The notes beneath the pieces are model-generated. The model was not told where the DNA came from. It ran no database searches and worked only from the letters and a program-made list of their open reading frames with translations. 64,000 nucleotides of DNA from Siphonodentalium dalli (Eukaryota; Mollusca; Scaphopoda; Gadilida; Siphonodentaliidae), in assembly GCA_032622095.1 (NCBI GenBank), contig CP136062.1, positions 230,840,578-230,904,577 on the forward strand. Direction: 5' to 3'. Shown in pieces: positions 43,311 to 57,100 of this stretch. The position numbers and the translations under genes were made by a program. Within the stretch, counting starts at the first letter, position 1, and each line of letters begins with the position of its first letter.

Positions 43311-45957
43311 ACATCATTGATTCAAATCAATGTTTTTTTTGGGTATGAGTAGCCAATCACGATTCAAAATGCTAAGATGGCTACCAAAATGGCCACCGAA
43401 AATTGTCGAAATTTAAGTTCTGCTCAGAGGAAAGCCGAAACAACACTTCGGTTGTGAGCTAACGATGACAGACCTATTAAACATGTTGCCAATAATCTAC
43501 TACCACAATCAGTTCAGCCCGAAATGTTCCAACTAAGCAGTATCTACTGCAGGATCCAACACGATGTCCACTTATTACGAGGGACTATCTGAGAATTAAT
43601 TAAAAAGAAATTAAATTGCTACGAATCTGGATTATTTGAAAACACAGTGTCAACATTTCTACTTATAACGACTATTCGGAACATCAAATATATGGGCATC
43701 GGTGGTAGTCCGGAAGCATCAGGCTATAATAGGTTTTCCAGTGCTGGCGAAAGTGAAAAGGACAGGAGGGAAAAGCGAATAATCTGGGGTTTATTTAATT
43801 GGTGGGCAAGTTGGTTATCGGAGCTGGGGAGTTTCAAAGTAAAATTATTTTCTTCAATATCAAGAGGAAAAATGAAAATTCGCACGTACATTGTATACCC
43901 TTCACACTTTATGTGACAATTCCGTGTCAGCGATTGTGGGTATATACATGTGGATAGAAACATTCTAGTACATATATAGACGCACCTATATCTTCTACAC
44001 ATTTAGTGAATTTCATCAATGATATGTAGACACAATGTGCGTCACGGCTGGATCTGACCCGTAGGCGTAAAGGTATCAACCATTTAGCTTGATTAACTGG
44101 CATTTCAAGGTTGTCATTGGATAGAAATGCCACATGAACATGGTGATTAACAACATGTTTGTCTAAGAAATGTGAACAATGAACATGTTATTTTCCGGAT
44201 GTTAGACAATCAAACTGCCACATAAGGCGTTCATCCATGCTCATCAGAGCACGAAATATGTGCAAATTAATGACACGAAAACTATTTCATGCGGACGACG
44301 TACTCTAGACCTACATCCAACGTCATTTCCTATTAACTTTTATTGTTTGGACGGACGGTTTCGAGGTTTGAAAATCCCGCTTGTCCAAGAAAACCTCCAC
44401 ATACTTACGGAGTCGATGTGTAAACAATGTATGGGGATAGTTTCTTCATACATATATGTATTTGGCACACGTATTTTCTAGAACATAAGAGATCACCATT
44501 TACCGGAGAGTTGATATCTGGGAAGAGATCAGAGTAAAACTACTTTTCTTACATGTCGAATGGGGAATCCATGGGCTACATTTAGTTCCAGCTTGAAACT
44601 TGAAAATGATGGCCGAGCCTGAATAGTTAATATTTCGTCGCATCAGTGCTATAATGTAACCCACATTTTCAACTTTCCGAGAAAATGAAGGTTGAAGTTT
44701 TTAGACAACATTTCTCCTAATGTTGACAAAGCATGACGTATTGTTGTATTTATCCCAATGAAAACTGACATTAGCTGTTCATTGAACCACATATTGTTTT
44801 CTGTTTATTCCCTCGTTTTCTTTTAAAAAGCAATAGCTTGTTTGGAGATATGACATGCCAGCGACGATTCGTTTCCGTGCTATAATGAAGTTGTGCTAAT
44901 AAATCCAGATTAAGCTAAATATGGTGGCAATCGCATGTGTCTATGAACTAAAAAGTGCATATTCTACACTATGAAAATTCACCCATGTGCATCATCATAC
45001 AGAAATGTGTGGAACAATCACAAAATTTAAATCACCAAATGATCACGTGACTAACATGGAGATACTGCCATATAGCACACATTTTAGAATTCACAAACAC
45101 AAAACAGAAGTCACGTGGACAACCTGAAGCGTCCGATTGGCTGCTGTTGGACATACGACCTCATAGCACGAATAATTGTAAAGATCGCTGGAGATACGAC
45201 ATTTGCTTCACTGGTTTGTGCGAATATTTGTCATCCAATGCAACGACAGTTTGGCCCATCGGATTGGATTTTTTCTGACGATTCGAATGGTATCAAATAC
45301 TCATTTCCCGCCAAAATGGATATACGACATTATAGCACTGATGAGTCGAGATTTTGTCAACCCGCGGGAAGCCACCAAAAGATTGAAAATAAATAGTGTT
45401 GATGTATATGAGCCACATACATGTATATGAGCCAACTATCAACTGCATCCACCACTCACAACTTCCATTATGTGATAAGCTGGGCAGAGTCTACCATTTT
45501 CGTTTTGGAACCATATTAGATAAAATTTATTGTTTCTTTTTGTCTATTTGGTCTATTTGATCAATTATTTTGTAGACAAGATCTGTTCATCCCTAAATAT
45601 CAAATGTGACCAGAACCCCAAAGTCGATTTTGGTTAAATTTCATACCACATTCGTTATAACTTATTAGTGAAGGACCAGAGTAAACTATGATCTAATCTA
45701 TTATAAATGTCATTGCTGTAATGATCAGTTGACACGATCATTGGAAGAATATACCCATGTTTCCCAGTTCAGAGAGCAACAAGTGATAAACAGAAGTGAT
45801 AGAAAATAGTATTTTTCACATCGGGTGGCCATTTTGGTACTGATTTTTAAGTTTTTACATAGAGCTAGCATAATGGCATCATAAAGAGGTATACATTCGT
45901 ATTTATTTAGTCAATTTTATTCATCAACCACTACTTATAATGGATTGAATGACACTG
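43310..45957. other. Spacer between the inverted arms, no gene recognised
   Basis: The longest open frame (about 43647-43916, plus) has no splice support and no family resemblance. Otherwise unremarkable DNA. Confidence 0.4.
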
Positions 45958-46640
45958 TGATCAATATCCGCCATTTTCCATATTTTGACCGCCATTTTGG
46001 CAGCCATTTTGAGACAAAGCGCCAATTTGGGTTTCATTGAATTGGTATGCCCAACTTACATTGTACAGTTCTGTCCATTTCTTGTTGATATATGACTGTA
46101 ACCACAATGGAGAGTTTTGTGGAATTTTATACCGCGTTCTGTAAAATTGAATTTTTGAGGGTGTAGATGAGTCTGGGACCCCATTTATGGTATCTTTCAT
46201 TGCTCCAATGATGAATTAACATGAATATGACTAATCAATGTCGCCAGTCTGAACCATTATCAAACAACAGGAATTGATCTTTAAGATATTAGGCAAAAAC
46301 TTCAAATGTTCTAGTTTAGGCCGCCATTTTGGCGGCCATCTGGGACGATGGGTTCCATTTTTGCCATAAACAGGTGGCACAACATTTTACCTTTGCAAAA
46401 ATGTATACATTTGTATACATATGACAACATTTGTTCTCACTGTTATCGAATTAATCTCAGTCAGAGTATTTTTTGACTAACGGCAGCCATGTTGGACGCC
46501 ATGTTGGATCCTGAATTTTGTCCAAAGCGGAATTTAGCGGATTTTGGATATGTCATACACGAGATTCTCCCGCGTCGAATGACACCAAAACCGCTTCTAT
46601 ACCAATTTCTTCCGGGTCGAACCCTCTGACGACCACACTA
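45958..46640 (-). repeat. Large repeat, right arm of inverted pair
   Basis: Inverse of 42345-43085. For example 'gccaacttacattgtacag', 'ttctgtccatttcttgttga' and 'attctcccgcgtcgaatgac' read as the complement of the left arm. The arms are about 700 bp, separated by about 2.9 kb. Confidence 0.75.
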
Positions 46641-46801
46641 AGGCCGAATGCTCACTCAATCAAAACAGATCTTCGTGTAAAGCGTGCGGATTCACGCACG
46701 AGTGTTCTCACACCATGTGTCTGGGTGAACTCAGTTTAATCTCACGACTTGCATTTATAAATCCGTGCTGAGAATGAGTTAATATTTTTTGTGCTATATA
46801 G

Positions 46802-46873
46802 GTTAAGCAAATAATATCATTGGCAGTCCGACAAAAAGAATCCACACAGTTACTACCGTCAAAGAAATCTAAG
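46802..46873 (+). CDS. Possible small exon (weak)
   Basis: A 72-nt open stretch between a good acceptor (pyrimidine-rich, ending ctatatag) and a good donor (aag|gtatgt). It would encode VKQIISLAVRQKESTQLLPS plus KKSK in phase 0. The partner exons are unknown; the frame at 47158-47800 lies just downstream but I could not join them convincingly. Confidence 0.25.
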
Positions 46874-47157
46874 GTATGTCTTGCTAGGTTTTTTTTGTTG
46901 GGGTAGGGGGGCATTTATTCCGTTATGTAACAGGGAGATGGGAACTAGTTGGGCCATGAAATTGCCATATTTTGACGAAGTTAATATACCAAGCTTAGAC
47001 CACTGTTAATAAAACCTGTGTTTAGCGTAACCCGCCGCATTTCACTGTTTGGTAAAAATAACAGTGCATTTCCTTTATTATCGTCAACTCGCGGCAAGTC
47101 TACCGGAGTTCGTGTCGAACCAGACGGGAACTCGGCAAATTGACCGGATATTTGAAC

Positions 47158-47800
47158 GGAAATTATACTTTTATCAAGGGGGATAATTTACAACTTCCAT
47201 CAAGGAATTTTCTCGAAATCCGTTGCATATTTTCGTTGTACTGATCATGTTGATAAAATTGAACATCCGCGAAAAGTATCGCGTGAAAATCATGCGGACT
47301 CCACTATCCAATGTTTCCTCGAGAACGTAAAGCTTGATGACGGATCCGACATAGGTATTTCTGGCGTGGGTGACGTTGAGGTCGGCAGCGAATGGGGTCA
47401 TTTTATCTCAGTAGAAAAGGCCGCACTATCTACTACCACTGCACGTGATTTACGCGCGGATGTTGCGGGGAATAATTTATTGCATATGAGAGTGGGCCTT
47501 GGAGAAACCAACAACCAAAAGAATGAACAGAATAAAGGTTCCCCATCTGATGACTCTGAGTCAAGGCCGAAAACTATCAATGATGCGTTGATGTCAAACT
47601 CTTTACGTCCGGATTACTGGCCAAAAATGAAAGTTATTAAAGACGAATCAGAATTTGCTGAAATCATAGAAAAGATAAATACATATAATGATGAAAATTC
47701 TGACTTATTTGATTCCATTCCCGCTGGAAAATCACCCAAAACACTGATGTATGACTTGCTGTTACATGAACTAAAGAAACTTAACAAATGGTGTTCGTAA
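47158..47800 (+). CDS. Unassigned open frame, likely terminal exon
   Basis: The frame is open for about 214 codons after a stop at 47155-47157, in a locally CpG-rich region, ending TAA at 47800 with AATAAA at 47802-47807. It reads YFRCTDHVDKIEHPRKVSRE, KLDDGSDIGISGVGDVEVGS, a polar middle with NQKNEQNKGSPSDDSE, and PKTLMYDLLLHELKKLNKWC at the end. The length and balanced composition look coding, but the first in-frame ATG is late (about 47485), so either an upstream exon is missing or the start is there. I do not recognise the family. Confidence 0.4.
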
Positions 47801-47801
47801 A

Positions 47802-47807
47802 AATAAA
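47802..47807 (+). terminator. Polyadenylation hexamer after the unassigned frame
   Basis: AATAAA directly after the TAA stop. Too close to be certain, but consistent with a 3' end. Confidence 0.3.
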
Positions 47808-48044
47808 ATATAAAAGCACACCGAACATACCATGTAAATCAGAATATAAAACCACATGGCAATTATTTTGTGGTTTAAAGGGCCACTTTAATACTTTGGA
47901 CATAACTGTAGTTTGAATCTCTGATATTGATTTAATACCAATGACTTCAGTCTCTTTATAATGTATGGAATGTTTAATATATAAAGTATTTGAAATTGTA
48001 TAAAAGTTTACTGGTTTAATATTTTAAAGTTAAATGTTTGAAAT

Positions 48045-48050
48045 TTTATT
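48045..48050 (-). terminator. Polyadenylation signal of the ARM-SH3 gene (candidate)
   Basis: tttatt on plus equals AATAAA on minus, about 50 nt past the stop at 48099. Confidence 0.35.
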
Positions 48051-48098
48051 ATTTGTTGAAATATTATATGTTTGAATATAATAAAATTGATTACTTAT

Positions 48099-48194
48099 TT
48101 AAATTCCAGATCTGACATATTTCTCCATCACTTCATGTGGGACACAGGTGTTGGAATTTCTGACAAAAATAGCTTTTCTGAAAACAATATCATC
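48099..48194 (-). CDS. ARM-SH3 gene, terminal exon (candidate)
   Basis: After acceptor agttttcag the frame reads DDIVFRKAIFVRNSNTCVPH and EVMEKYVRSGI, then TAA. Phase 0 fits the SH3 exon. AATAAA (minus) is at 48050-48045. The acceptor's pyrimidine tract overlaps the end of an inserted element (48203 onward). Confidence 0.45.
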   Translation of the reverse strand, partial: DDIVFRKAIFVRNSNTCVPHEVMEKYVRSGI

Positions 48195-51100
48195 CTGAAA
48201 ACTAACAAGAGGTACGCTGTCGCGTGGCATTTGCCCCCGACTGTAGCAATTCGGATTAAGCATGGTCCGGAAACCTAAAAACAATCATCACTTCTAGAAA
48301 TTCCGGAAACCCAAAAAGGAGCGATCCGGAAACCCAAAAAGAAGCGAAAATTCAAATTTTCTAAGTTGAAAAAAGAGCCATAACTCTGGCAAAAATCATC
48401 AGATCATACCCAAATTCGCACTTGACATGTATTTTCATATAACTGATCCACAAAAATACGGGATTTGCAATCGTACCACCAAAGCTCACGCTATCATCTG
48501 GAAACCAAAAAAACAAGAGAAAAATTGAATTTTCTAAGTAAAAAAAGGGCCATAACTCTGGTGAAAATGGGTGGACGAAACCCGCGCTATGCATGTAGCT
48601 GTTCCCCCATGCTGCTCTATCACCATACCAAATATCAGCTAAATCTGCCCAGCAGTTGCTGAACAATAATGCAAAATGTTTGTACGGACGGACAAAATTG
48701 AATTTTCTAAGTAAAAAAAGGGCCATAACTCTGGTGAAAATGGGTGGACGAAACCCGCGCTATGCATGTAGCTGTTCCCCCATGCTGCTCTATCACCATA
48801 CCAAATATCAGCTAAATCTGCCCAGCGGTTGCTGAACAATAATGTAAAATGTTTGTACGTCCGGACGTACGTACGGACGGAGGCGTCGACTATATACCCG
48901 CCGACTTAAAGTCGGGGGCATAATAAACAGACACTGTGAAGGCTTTGCTGTGAATCTACGTCATGGCGTTTCACTTATATTTACCGGTGAATGGTGTAGA
49001 TCCGCAGTAAAGTCTTCACACCTTGTCTTTTTTATCTGTTCTGACAGTATATGGGTGATATTTTTTCTAAGAAAAGCTATAGTAGTGATCGTGCTTAGCA
49101 AAGTGGACATTGCTACCAGGCATGTGATATGTTTTATGTTTTGATATGCCTATAAGGCTTCATCTACTTCTTCTCTGTATCCATGTAGAATGCAAGAGGT
49201 ATAGGTTATTGCTACTAAAAGGGTTATTATTAGGTACTATCAACTTGAGGTGGTTTCTTATGTCAGATTTTCATGTTCTGGAAATTGGCCCGAAAATAAT
49301 AAATAATAACCTCATTCCACATTTAGGTTTGAAAACCGAAAGTGAGTCTAAACACATGTTTTATTAACAGTGGCCTTATTTTCTTTTTATTCTGATCTGA
49401 AATTATTCCGTGGGTTGTTTGATATCTATAACAGTACATTATCATTGATGGTTATTTCAATGTTTCTATACTTATGTTAATATCTAGTATTTCCTGATAA
49501 TTTAATGCTCTGTCTCATATTTTCGCAAAATAGAGAAAACCATATTTGGTATAGTCAAATTGTGGCTATAATAGCTTAATTCAGGAGGTGCCAGACCTGA
49601 TAATGGTCACACTGACAGATTACTGATAATACATGTCCTACAAAGCAGAAGCCTTACCTCTTCAATGAGTTTAACAAAGTTACTATTAATCAGGCCAACC
49701 GCCCCATTAAGCTCCGCCTTCCAACACCCATTCTTCAAATTCATGTCCAGGATGTTAAGTTCTTCACCGATGTTGATTGACAATTCATGATCTGCTTCCT
49801 TAGTGCGGGTGTACTGCACTAATGCTCGTGTTGCTGTAAAATAGACAAATCAGTGTCTCAAAAATCACTTCAACTTCTAAGTTAATGTATCTTAGATTGT
49901 GTTGAGTAAAGTTTTGCATCTCAGCAATACATTGGCAGTTTTCCATAGTTTTAATTAGAAAAGGTCATACATGTGTCTTCAATCTGTGATGGCACAACAG
50001 TTTTTAACTGTTTTAACTGTAGCCAATTTATTGCAGAGGTCAAATTAATAATACAGACAAAGTATGTGAGTCACTCATTGAAGACTGATGAGGTTTCAAG
50101 GACAACCGAAATAAAGCAACATCTGCTAAATAACTATTCAAATAGAATCTAATTTCAATCAGATATCTAAAGATGTTAACTTGATAATCTCTTTATAGGG
50201 ACACAAGGGACTCAAAGTGGGTTATTAAATGTGCCAAACAAATTATATCGAGAATAATCACTTGATTGAACTGGTGACATGATGGTGGGTTGGGCAACCA
50301 GGGACACAGTATCATGCACCGAAACAAACATAGCTGTTCCTCATTATGAACAATGCATGGTGTAGAGCCAATATCGGACATTATGTTTAGTTTGATTCTT
50401 ACAGCGCCTAGATCATTTTCTCCAAATCGGTTGCTGACAAATTAAGCTCACCAATGATCAGAATGTTCATCCCTTTGAATATGGTGGGCTAGCTCACATG
50501 AGAAAGGTCAATATTTTAAATATGTTGTACTCTAAGTCTCTATATATTAAATTAGTTCACATACCATGTAAGGTTTTACTTTAGAATGGAAATCCAAACC
50601 TATACCTCATTGGTTTAGTACTGTTCTAAAGCCATTTATTGCATGTAACAGTACATATGATCTATGATGTAATGCTATTTCAAACTGTTATTGAGACCTA
50701 ACTAGCTTGCGCAACATGTTGTATAGCGTTGTTGTCAAGCAATATTTAAATCTGAAATGTCGTATGAATGGCAGATATTCACAGGAGAAAAACATTCAGT
50801 TCTGAAATATGTCGTAAACACTATTATTTCACCCAAAAATCATCAAATTAGCTCAAATTTATGTTTATTATGAAGATAAAGCATAATATTGTTTATATCC
50901 TGAAGGATTTTGTATATGATAGAAAAATGTCAGAGAAAATAAGTTTTTTGTCTCTCCTGAAAAATTTAGAAAACCCGGCATACGACCATTTCAAAACCAA
51001 CCGATGTTATGTGCCTTTAAAGTTTGGAACCCTTTCCAATAACATATAAAATGTCCTGCAATACGCATAACACAGTGAGGAGCTTGAACACTAAATGTGA

Positions 51101-54100
51101 CTTTAAGCTACACAATATGAATAAATACATTAAATAGGTTTGAGGAAAATGAATTTACCTTGTCTCTTTTGAGTCTCATTCTGTAAAAATTTATAGAAAG
51201 TATTAATTCATGAACATATTTATAACATAATGAACTTCACAACATTTAACACTGTATCTAATAATGAGGTGTAACACAATTGCTGTCTCCAATACTAACA
51301 AGGGCTGACATAACAGTTCTTTTCTTATTCTACATCTCCAATCTGTTCTCCGTAATTAACTTCCAACTGCTCATGGATATGCCGATGACAAACAAATATA
51401 TTTCTCATTTCGACCTACTCAATGAAATGAGACCAATGCTACTAATTATATCGATACCTGCATATATGAAATAGAAGCATGGGTGATTTCAAACAGATTT
51501 ATGATAAACGGCAGCAAAACGGAATTCATGTCGGTTCTAGGCAGCAGTGGAAGAAAGTGTCTGTTGATTCTATTCATGTTGGAGAAACATGCGGAAACTT
51601 ATGACGAGGTGAGCAGTCCTGCTGGCGACGAGGCGGGCGATGATCCGGAGCGCGGCCGCGAGACTGCGGAACCCGGCCACGGTAGTTGCGGCATCCTCAT
51701 CCAGTAGAACTCTGAATGACTTACGAATTCATGTCGACGGAAATAAGCAGCATTCCGGGCGGGTGTAAAATGCGGATTTTATGTTCAGCTGATATGGAAC
51801 AATCATACCGAAACCCAGAATGTCTGACGGATAAAATAGATCAGACAATCACATAAATCACCTCGAACCTTGTCGGCCCTGGGTGCATTATTGTTTTCTA
51901 AGATAAGACAAGTGTCTCTAAACAATGTCTGTAAACACCAATGTCTGTAAAACATCCCTACAAATGAACAGTGGACTATTCCTATTTTAGGGACCTGTGA
52001 ATATTCGAGATTAGATTCGATGTCGATATCGGGCACCCGATTTGAGATCGACACCGAATCGGTCCGCTGATTCGGATACTTTCGAATCAGTGTTACTTTG
52101 GTGATGTCTCATTTTTTGCATCTGAATAACACATACCAAATGACCTGAACTCACAAATATTGAAGCACAAGGTTGCCAAGTTAGCCAACTTAGGTAATTT
52201 TGAATGTATGCCGTTCAGAATAGTCGTGCATTATGCAAATTATGTGCTTCGATCACAACCAGTGATGGTGATCAATCGCCGTATATATTCGTAATCTGTA
52301 TCGACATTATGTAAATTGAATAAGATGTGGAACTCAATTGATTACCGCCGTTATGAGTGACAAAACATAGATTGGAATGAACAGAAACGGTGAGAAACAT
52401 TAAAACAATCAGCCTATTACTTTCTTAAATGGACGACATCATGTGCGACCAGTTATCTGTGACACTGCCGGCAGAATTCCTATAAATTTCCTACTTTCAG
52501 TTTCTGTTTCCGGGAAATCGAGCGCGTTGCACCAAGTTTCGATCGGTTGAATCTTGTTGATAACATTTAACACTTGTAACTTGTGTCTGTTTTCTGGGAC
52601 CCCCTCCGTGAAGACAACTGCTGTGAATATGTGATGTAGGTGTTTGATCTATTGTGGGGTGAACAGTTTAACAGATAACAACCATTGGTATCGGACTACA
52701 ACAATTATTGTCCACTTGTGTCAAATCTTTATTATCTTTATTGAATAACGTAGACAAGTAAATTCCATTCCATGGGGATTGTGATACGTTGATTGAACTG
52801 TCTTTAAGTGTCTTACTGTCACTTCTTGTGTCATGGTCGCCATAACACTGTTAACACAGCTAGATAGAAATTCAATGCAACACATCCCAAACCCTCCATG
52901 AGCCTGAGAGTGACTTGCCTATGTAATGATTTTCCTAAAAAATACACAAGTTCCAATGGATGTTTAAGGAGAGTAACATTGTTATTCTAGTTAATTTTAC
53001 AGATTTTTTGTCATGAGACACCGAAATACACACTGGTAAAACAATGTCAATCACTAGCTGATTCGATTCGAGATTCGATTCGATGTCGATATCAGGAAGG
53101 ATATTCGATATCGAGATTCGATTAGATGCAAAATCCCCGATTCACAGATCCCTAGGAGTCAATCACAAGTTGTCTGATGTCTAGCTATAAAAATTTGAAT
53201 TTATAATTTTTTGTCTTTTAAGTAAGTATGTTCTGTCAATTATTGCAGAGTAAGATTCTTGATGCTTCAGAGGCTTTCAGTATTATTCAGAAAATTTAGT
53301 TAATAACTAGTTTTCATGTCACTAACCTTTATTTGGCAAGAAATAACTGAGTGGTCAGATTTATAATATCAGTTTGTACATAAAGTTTGTATCTCTCACA
53401 ATGGAATTAAAAACCGAAAACACTGTCAGACATGGCATAAAATGCCTATTGGTCTGTTTCCAATATAATTTCTGAATGATACCATACAGCTGGCTCAGCT
53501 TGTGTTTGTGAATGATACCATGCAGCTGGCTCAGCTTGTGTTTTGAGCCAATTTCAGCCACAAACCAAGTTTGGTAGTGATCTAGCATCGCTAACTGGAA
53601 TTAGTCTGCAGTATTTGTCTATCAAGGTTATTCCAGGCTTTCAAGGCTCCATGAGAATTGTACTTTGAGAACTGACCATACAAATGGCTTTGTTTGATTG
53701 ACTGAATGAAACCTCCGAAACATTACAATGAGAACTTGGTTCTTACCATAAGAATGGCTGTGTTCGATTCACTGAATGACAGCTCCCAAACAAGCTGAAG
53801 GGCAGCTGATATCTCTTCGTCATTGCACTCTGATTGTTCTACATACTTCATAATTAATGGCAAAACCCCGTTCTCCACCAAAATTTTCTTGTTCTCCTCA
53901 TTTTTTGGAAATTTCGCCAGAGCAGAAACAATTTCTGAAGAAGAGTGCCCATCAAATCTGTGATCATCCTGTTTTAGTGATGTTTGTAGCAGATGAAGGA
54001 TTAGTGCCAACAGTGTCTCATCAGCTGCCAGTAAATGTTTCTCTTCTTCATCTGCTATGTATGCTAACACCATCAAAGTGTCCAATTTTACACCTAAAGT

Positions 54101-57100
54101 AGAACAAAATTGAGTATTGAGCCACCGAATGGATGAAGCGAGAAAATAGGATTGTGGGGTTGACAACCCAATAGTATATCCTATATTCGGAGGAGGAATG
54201 TATAGTCGAAAGGAAATTGTCAACTGATAAACAATGAAGAGTGAATATTTGAACTTTAAAGTGTAACTGACACGAATTAATAAATCTAAACAATATGCAA
54301 TGTAAATGATGCATCTTTCGCCCCTCAATGGCAATACAATCGTTGCCAGTCGTGACTGCAGCCGAATCGACTACCCGAGACTGATAACTGTAAAGCGCTA
54401 TGTTTTTGTTTTGATTTTGCACGAAACACGTGGCCTTATTGCATGACGTCATAAGCAGAGAACCGGCGTGTTATTTACATTAGTTCATGATGCAATTATC
54501 TAAATATACTGGTATTCTGGCCTTCAAAGTTATCTGACTGATATAGTATTCACTGTCAGACATAAAAAAAATTGATTTGTTTATGTCGTGCGTAGACTAA
54601 GGAATTTGGAAATTCACACAAATTTGTCACCATGGAAAATCTCACTCTCTTTAAATTCGTTTGATAGTCAGCTGCCGATTAGTTTTATTAATATTTTAAT
54701 AGATGACAGATATGCATAGAATAAATCAAATTCTGGTGGTCTGATTGACACTTTCACTCAGAGAAATCTTCCTTGCTGAATAATAGCTATGATATTTCTT
54801 CTCGTCATGTCATCACAAATAATGTCTTGATTCTGGGTGAAAAATAAAAACAATAACGATTCACCAGCTGGGAATGGCAAATCTTGAATGAATATTGCTT
54901 CTCTTACAAGAGTGGGGAAGCCGATCGCTCGGAATCATAGTACATGCTGTTATAACTTTACACATAACCTGCATGGTTTTCGATAATAAATACACCAAAC
55001 ATTTATTTATACAGACAATAGGCCTATATGTGCACTTTTAAGAATACCGATTTCTCATCAACTATCACAATTTTTGTTGAAAAGCCATCAGAAAAGCAGG
55101 GAATATGACTATTAATTTGTTATATGACCTCAAATATGGCATTACATCACATGAGTTCTGTTTCACCGGCAAATGGGGCTAAGTCCATACACTGGGACAT
55201 ACATATTTTGTTTGAGAATATTTTTATCTTCTTAATCATTGAGGAATAATGTTATCATTTTTTTGTGCATAATCTAGCAAAAAAAAAAGAAAAGAAAAGG
55301 AAGTTGATATTTATTCGTTTGGTCCTTTGAAATTTAGAAACTCTTTGTAGATAATATCTATTAACCTGAGAACCATTGTGGAAATAAGTTTCCCATTCAT
55401 GGGTCAGACTTTTCAATGTTATCCTCGGTGTGATGGATGCGAGTCTTATTACATCTCAAAGACCACTTCTTTAAATATCAATATATTTTATTAAACAAAA
55501 TCTAATTAATGAAACTAAATAACAAATTTGAAATAGTTGCGTGGGTATAAAATAATAACTATGAACTGAAGACCCCTATCCAGAAATAGTAGAGTCGCTT
55601 ATGTCTGATTTTGGGCTGCTGTGGGAAAATCATGAACAAATATAGAGACCATGTTCATGAGCCAGTATATGGTCTCTACTTCAGAATAATATTTTTTAGA
55701 CCCCCTGGGATCGCGACTGGGTGGTCTGATCGATTCACTTTGGGTGGCTACCACCTATTAACTGAACACGAGTAAAACCAATAAACAGACACACCACTTT
55801 GTCTGGTGTCGGGGATCTTGCCTAGTGCATGATAATGTTAATTTCAACTGAATAAACATGTCCTGGGATGTCAACAACTTATAGCAACGTCACAAAAGGT
55901 CACACATGGTATGAAAGTGGTTGGACTACTTTGTTGAATATCACCATCCATATATCAGAACCTTTAATCTTGATACGGGACGCTACCCCTTATACGAATA
56001 TATTATCCACCTATGGGGATCTATTCTATTTTGAAATGTCGTGGTTATCAATACAATTGGAACCTGCTAAGTTCAGCAAAACGAGGTTCAAATGGTGTTA
56101 CCATGCAAATTTAATTCAAGATTACAGCGCAACTAACAGAAAGACCAGCAGGCCAAATGGCAGCCATATAATTAATTCTAATTTTGTTTTGTTTTGTAAA
56201 CAAGGATGTATTGTTTCTTGCTTGCCAACAATAATGATATAGCGGAGAAGTAGAATCCCCACCTCATAGATATCACAATAAATAGTTATGTATTACTACC
56301 ATATATGATACACTATAGGCATTTTCTACTGAGGAGATGTCATGAAAAAAACTAACACCATCTGCATCTGCATCATCAATTGTCATTTGATATAGTAACC
56401 ACCAATATTTCTCAATTAGTACTCTGGCCTAGAGCATAGCACAGAAGGCTCGACATTGAGATGGTAACATTTGTCCCTCAAGCTAAGATGGAGGTCTACA
56501 CATATTTTCTAATTTCACATAGAGAGTTGGATTTTCTCTTCAACTCCCACCTCACTTAATATCAGGAAATTAGAAGACATGACACGTATGGAGTATAGGA
56601 CATGTGTTAATTTGTATAAGAAATTAAAGCTATGCCCATTTACTGAAAAGTAGCCAATTAACCCATGATGGAATGCCAGGGCGACTGTTGGTGGTGTAAC
56701 AAACACTGACTTTTGTATTTTGACTGCCATTTTGATAGTCATCTTGGATGAAATTGAGTAGTTCTGTTGAAGTTTGATAATAATTCAGTATGTGGCAAGA
56801 TTATTTCCCCCTCACTGAATTCCGCTCATTTCTTTAAAACTATTGCTAGAATATCGGAATTAAGTTTTGACAAAATGCTATAATTCGGTTGTCTAAAGTG
56901 GATTTTTGACAGATCAAACATGTTTTGTACAACAAAATTGATGTACAACACTGCTGAAGTATTAAGAAAACACTGAATTGTCACAATTCACAGTCGCTAC
57001 CAAACGGAAGATCATTTACATGAGATTATTGAAAATCGCAAAATTGTTGATTTTCTGGTGCCATTTTGGCAGCCATCTTTGACAGGAATAACATTTTCCC

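Noticed and set aside
53857-54102. Plus-strand frame opposite ARM exon B
   Set aside because: Antisense shadow of the minus-strand exon, which has good splice sites and conserved copies.
55868-56242. 124-codon plus-strand frame
   Set aside because: No family resemblance, no splice signals, and composition like the surrounding intron DNA.
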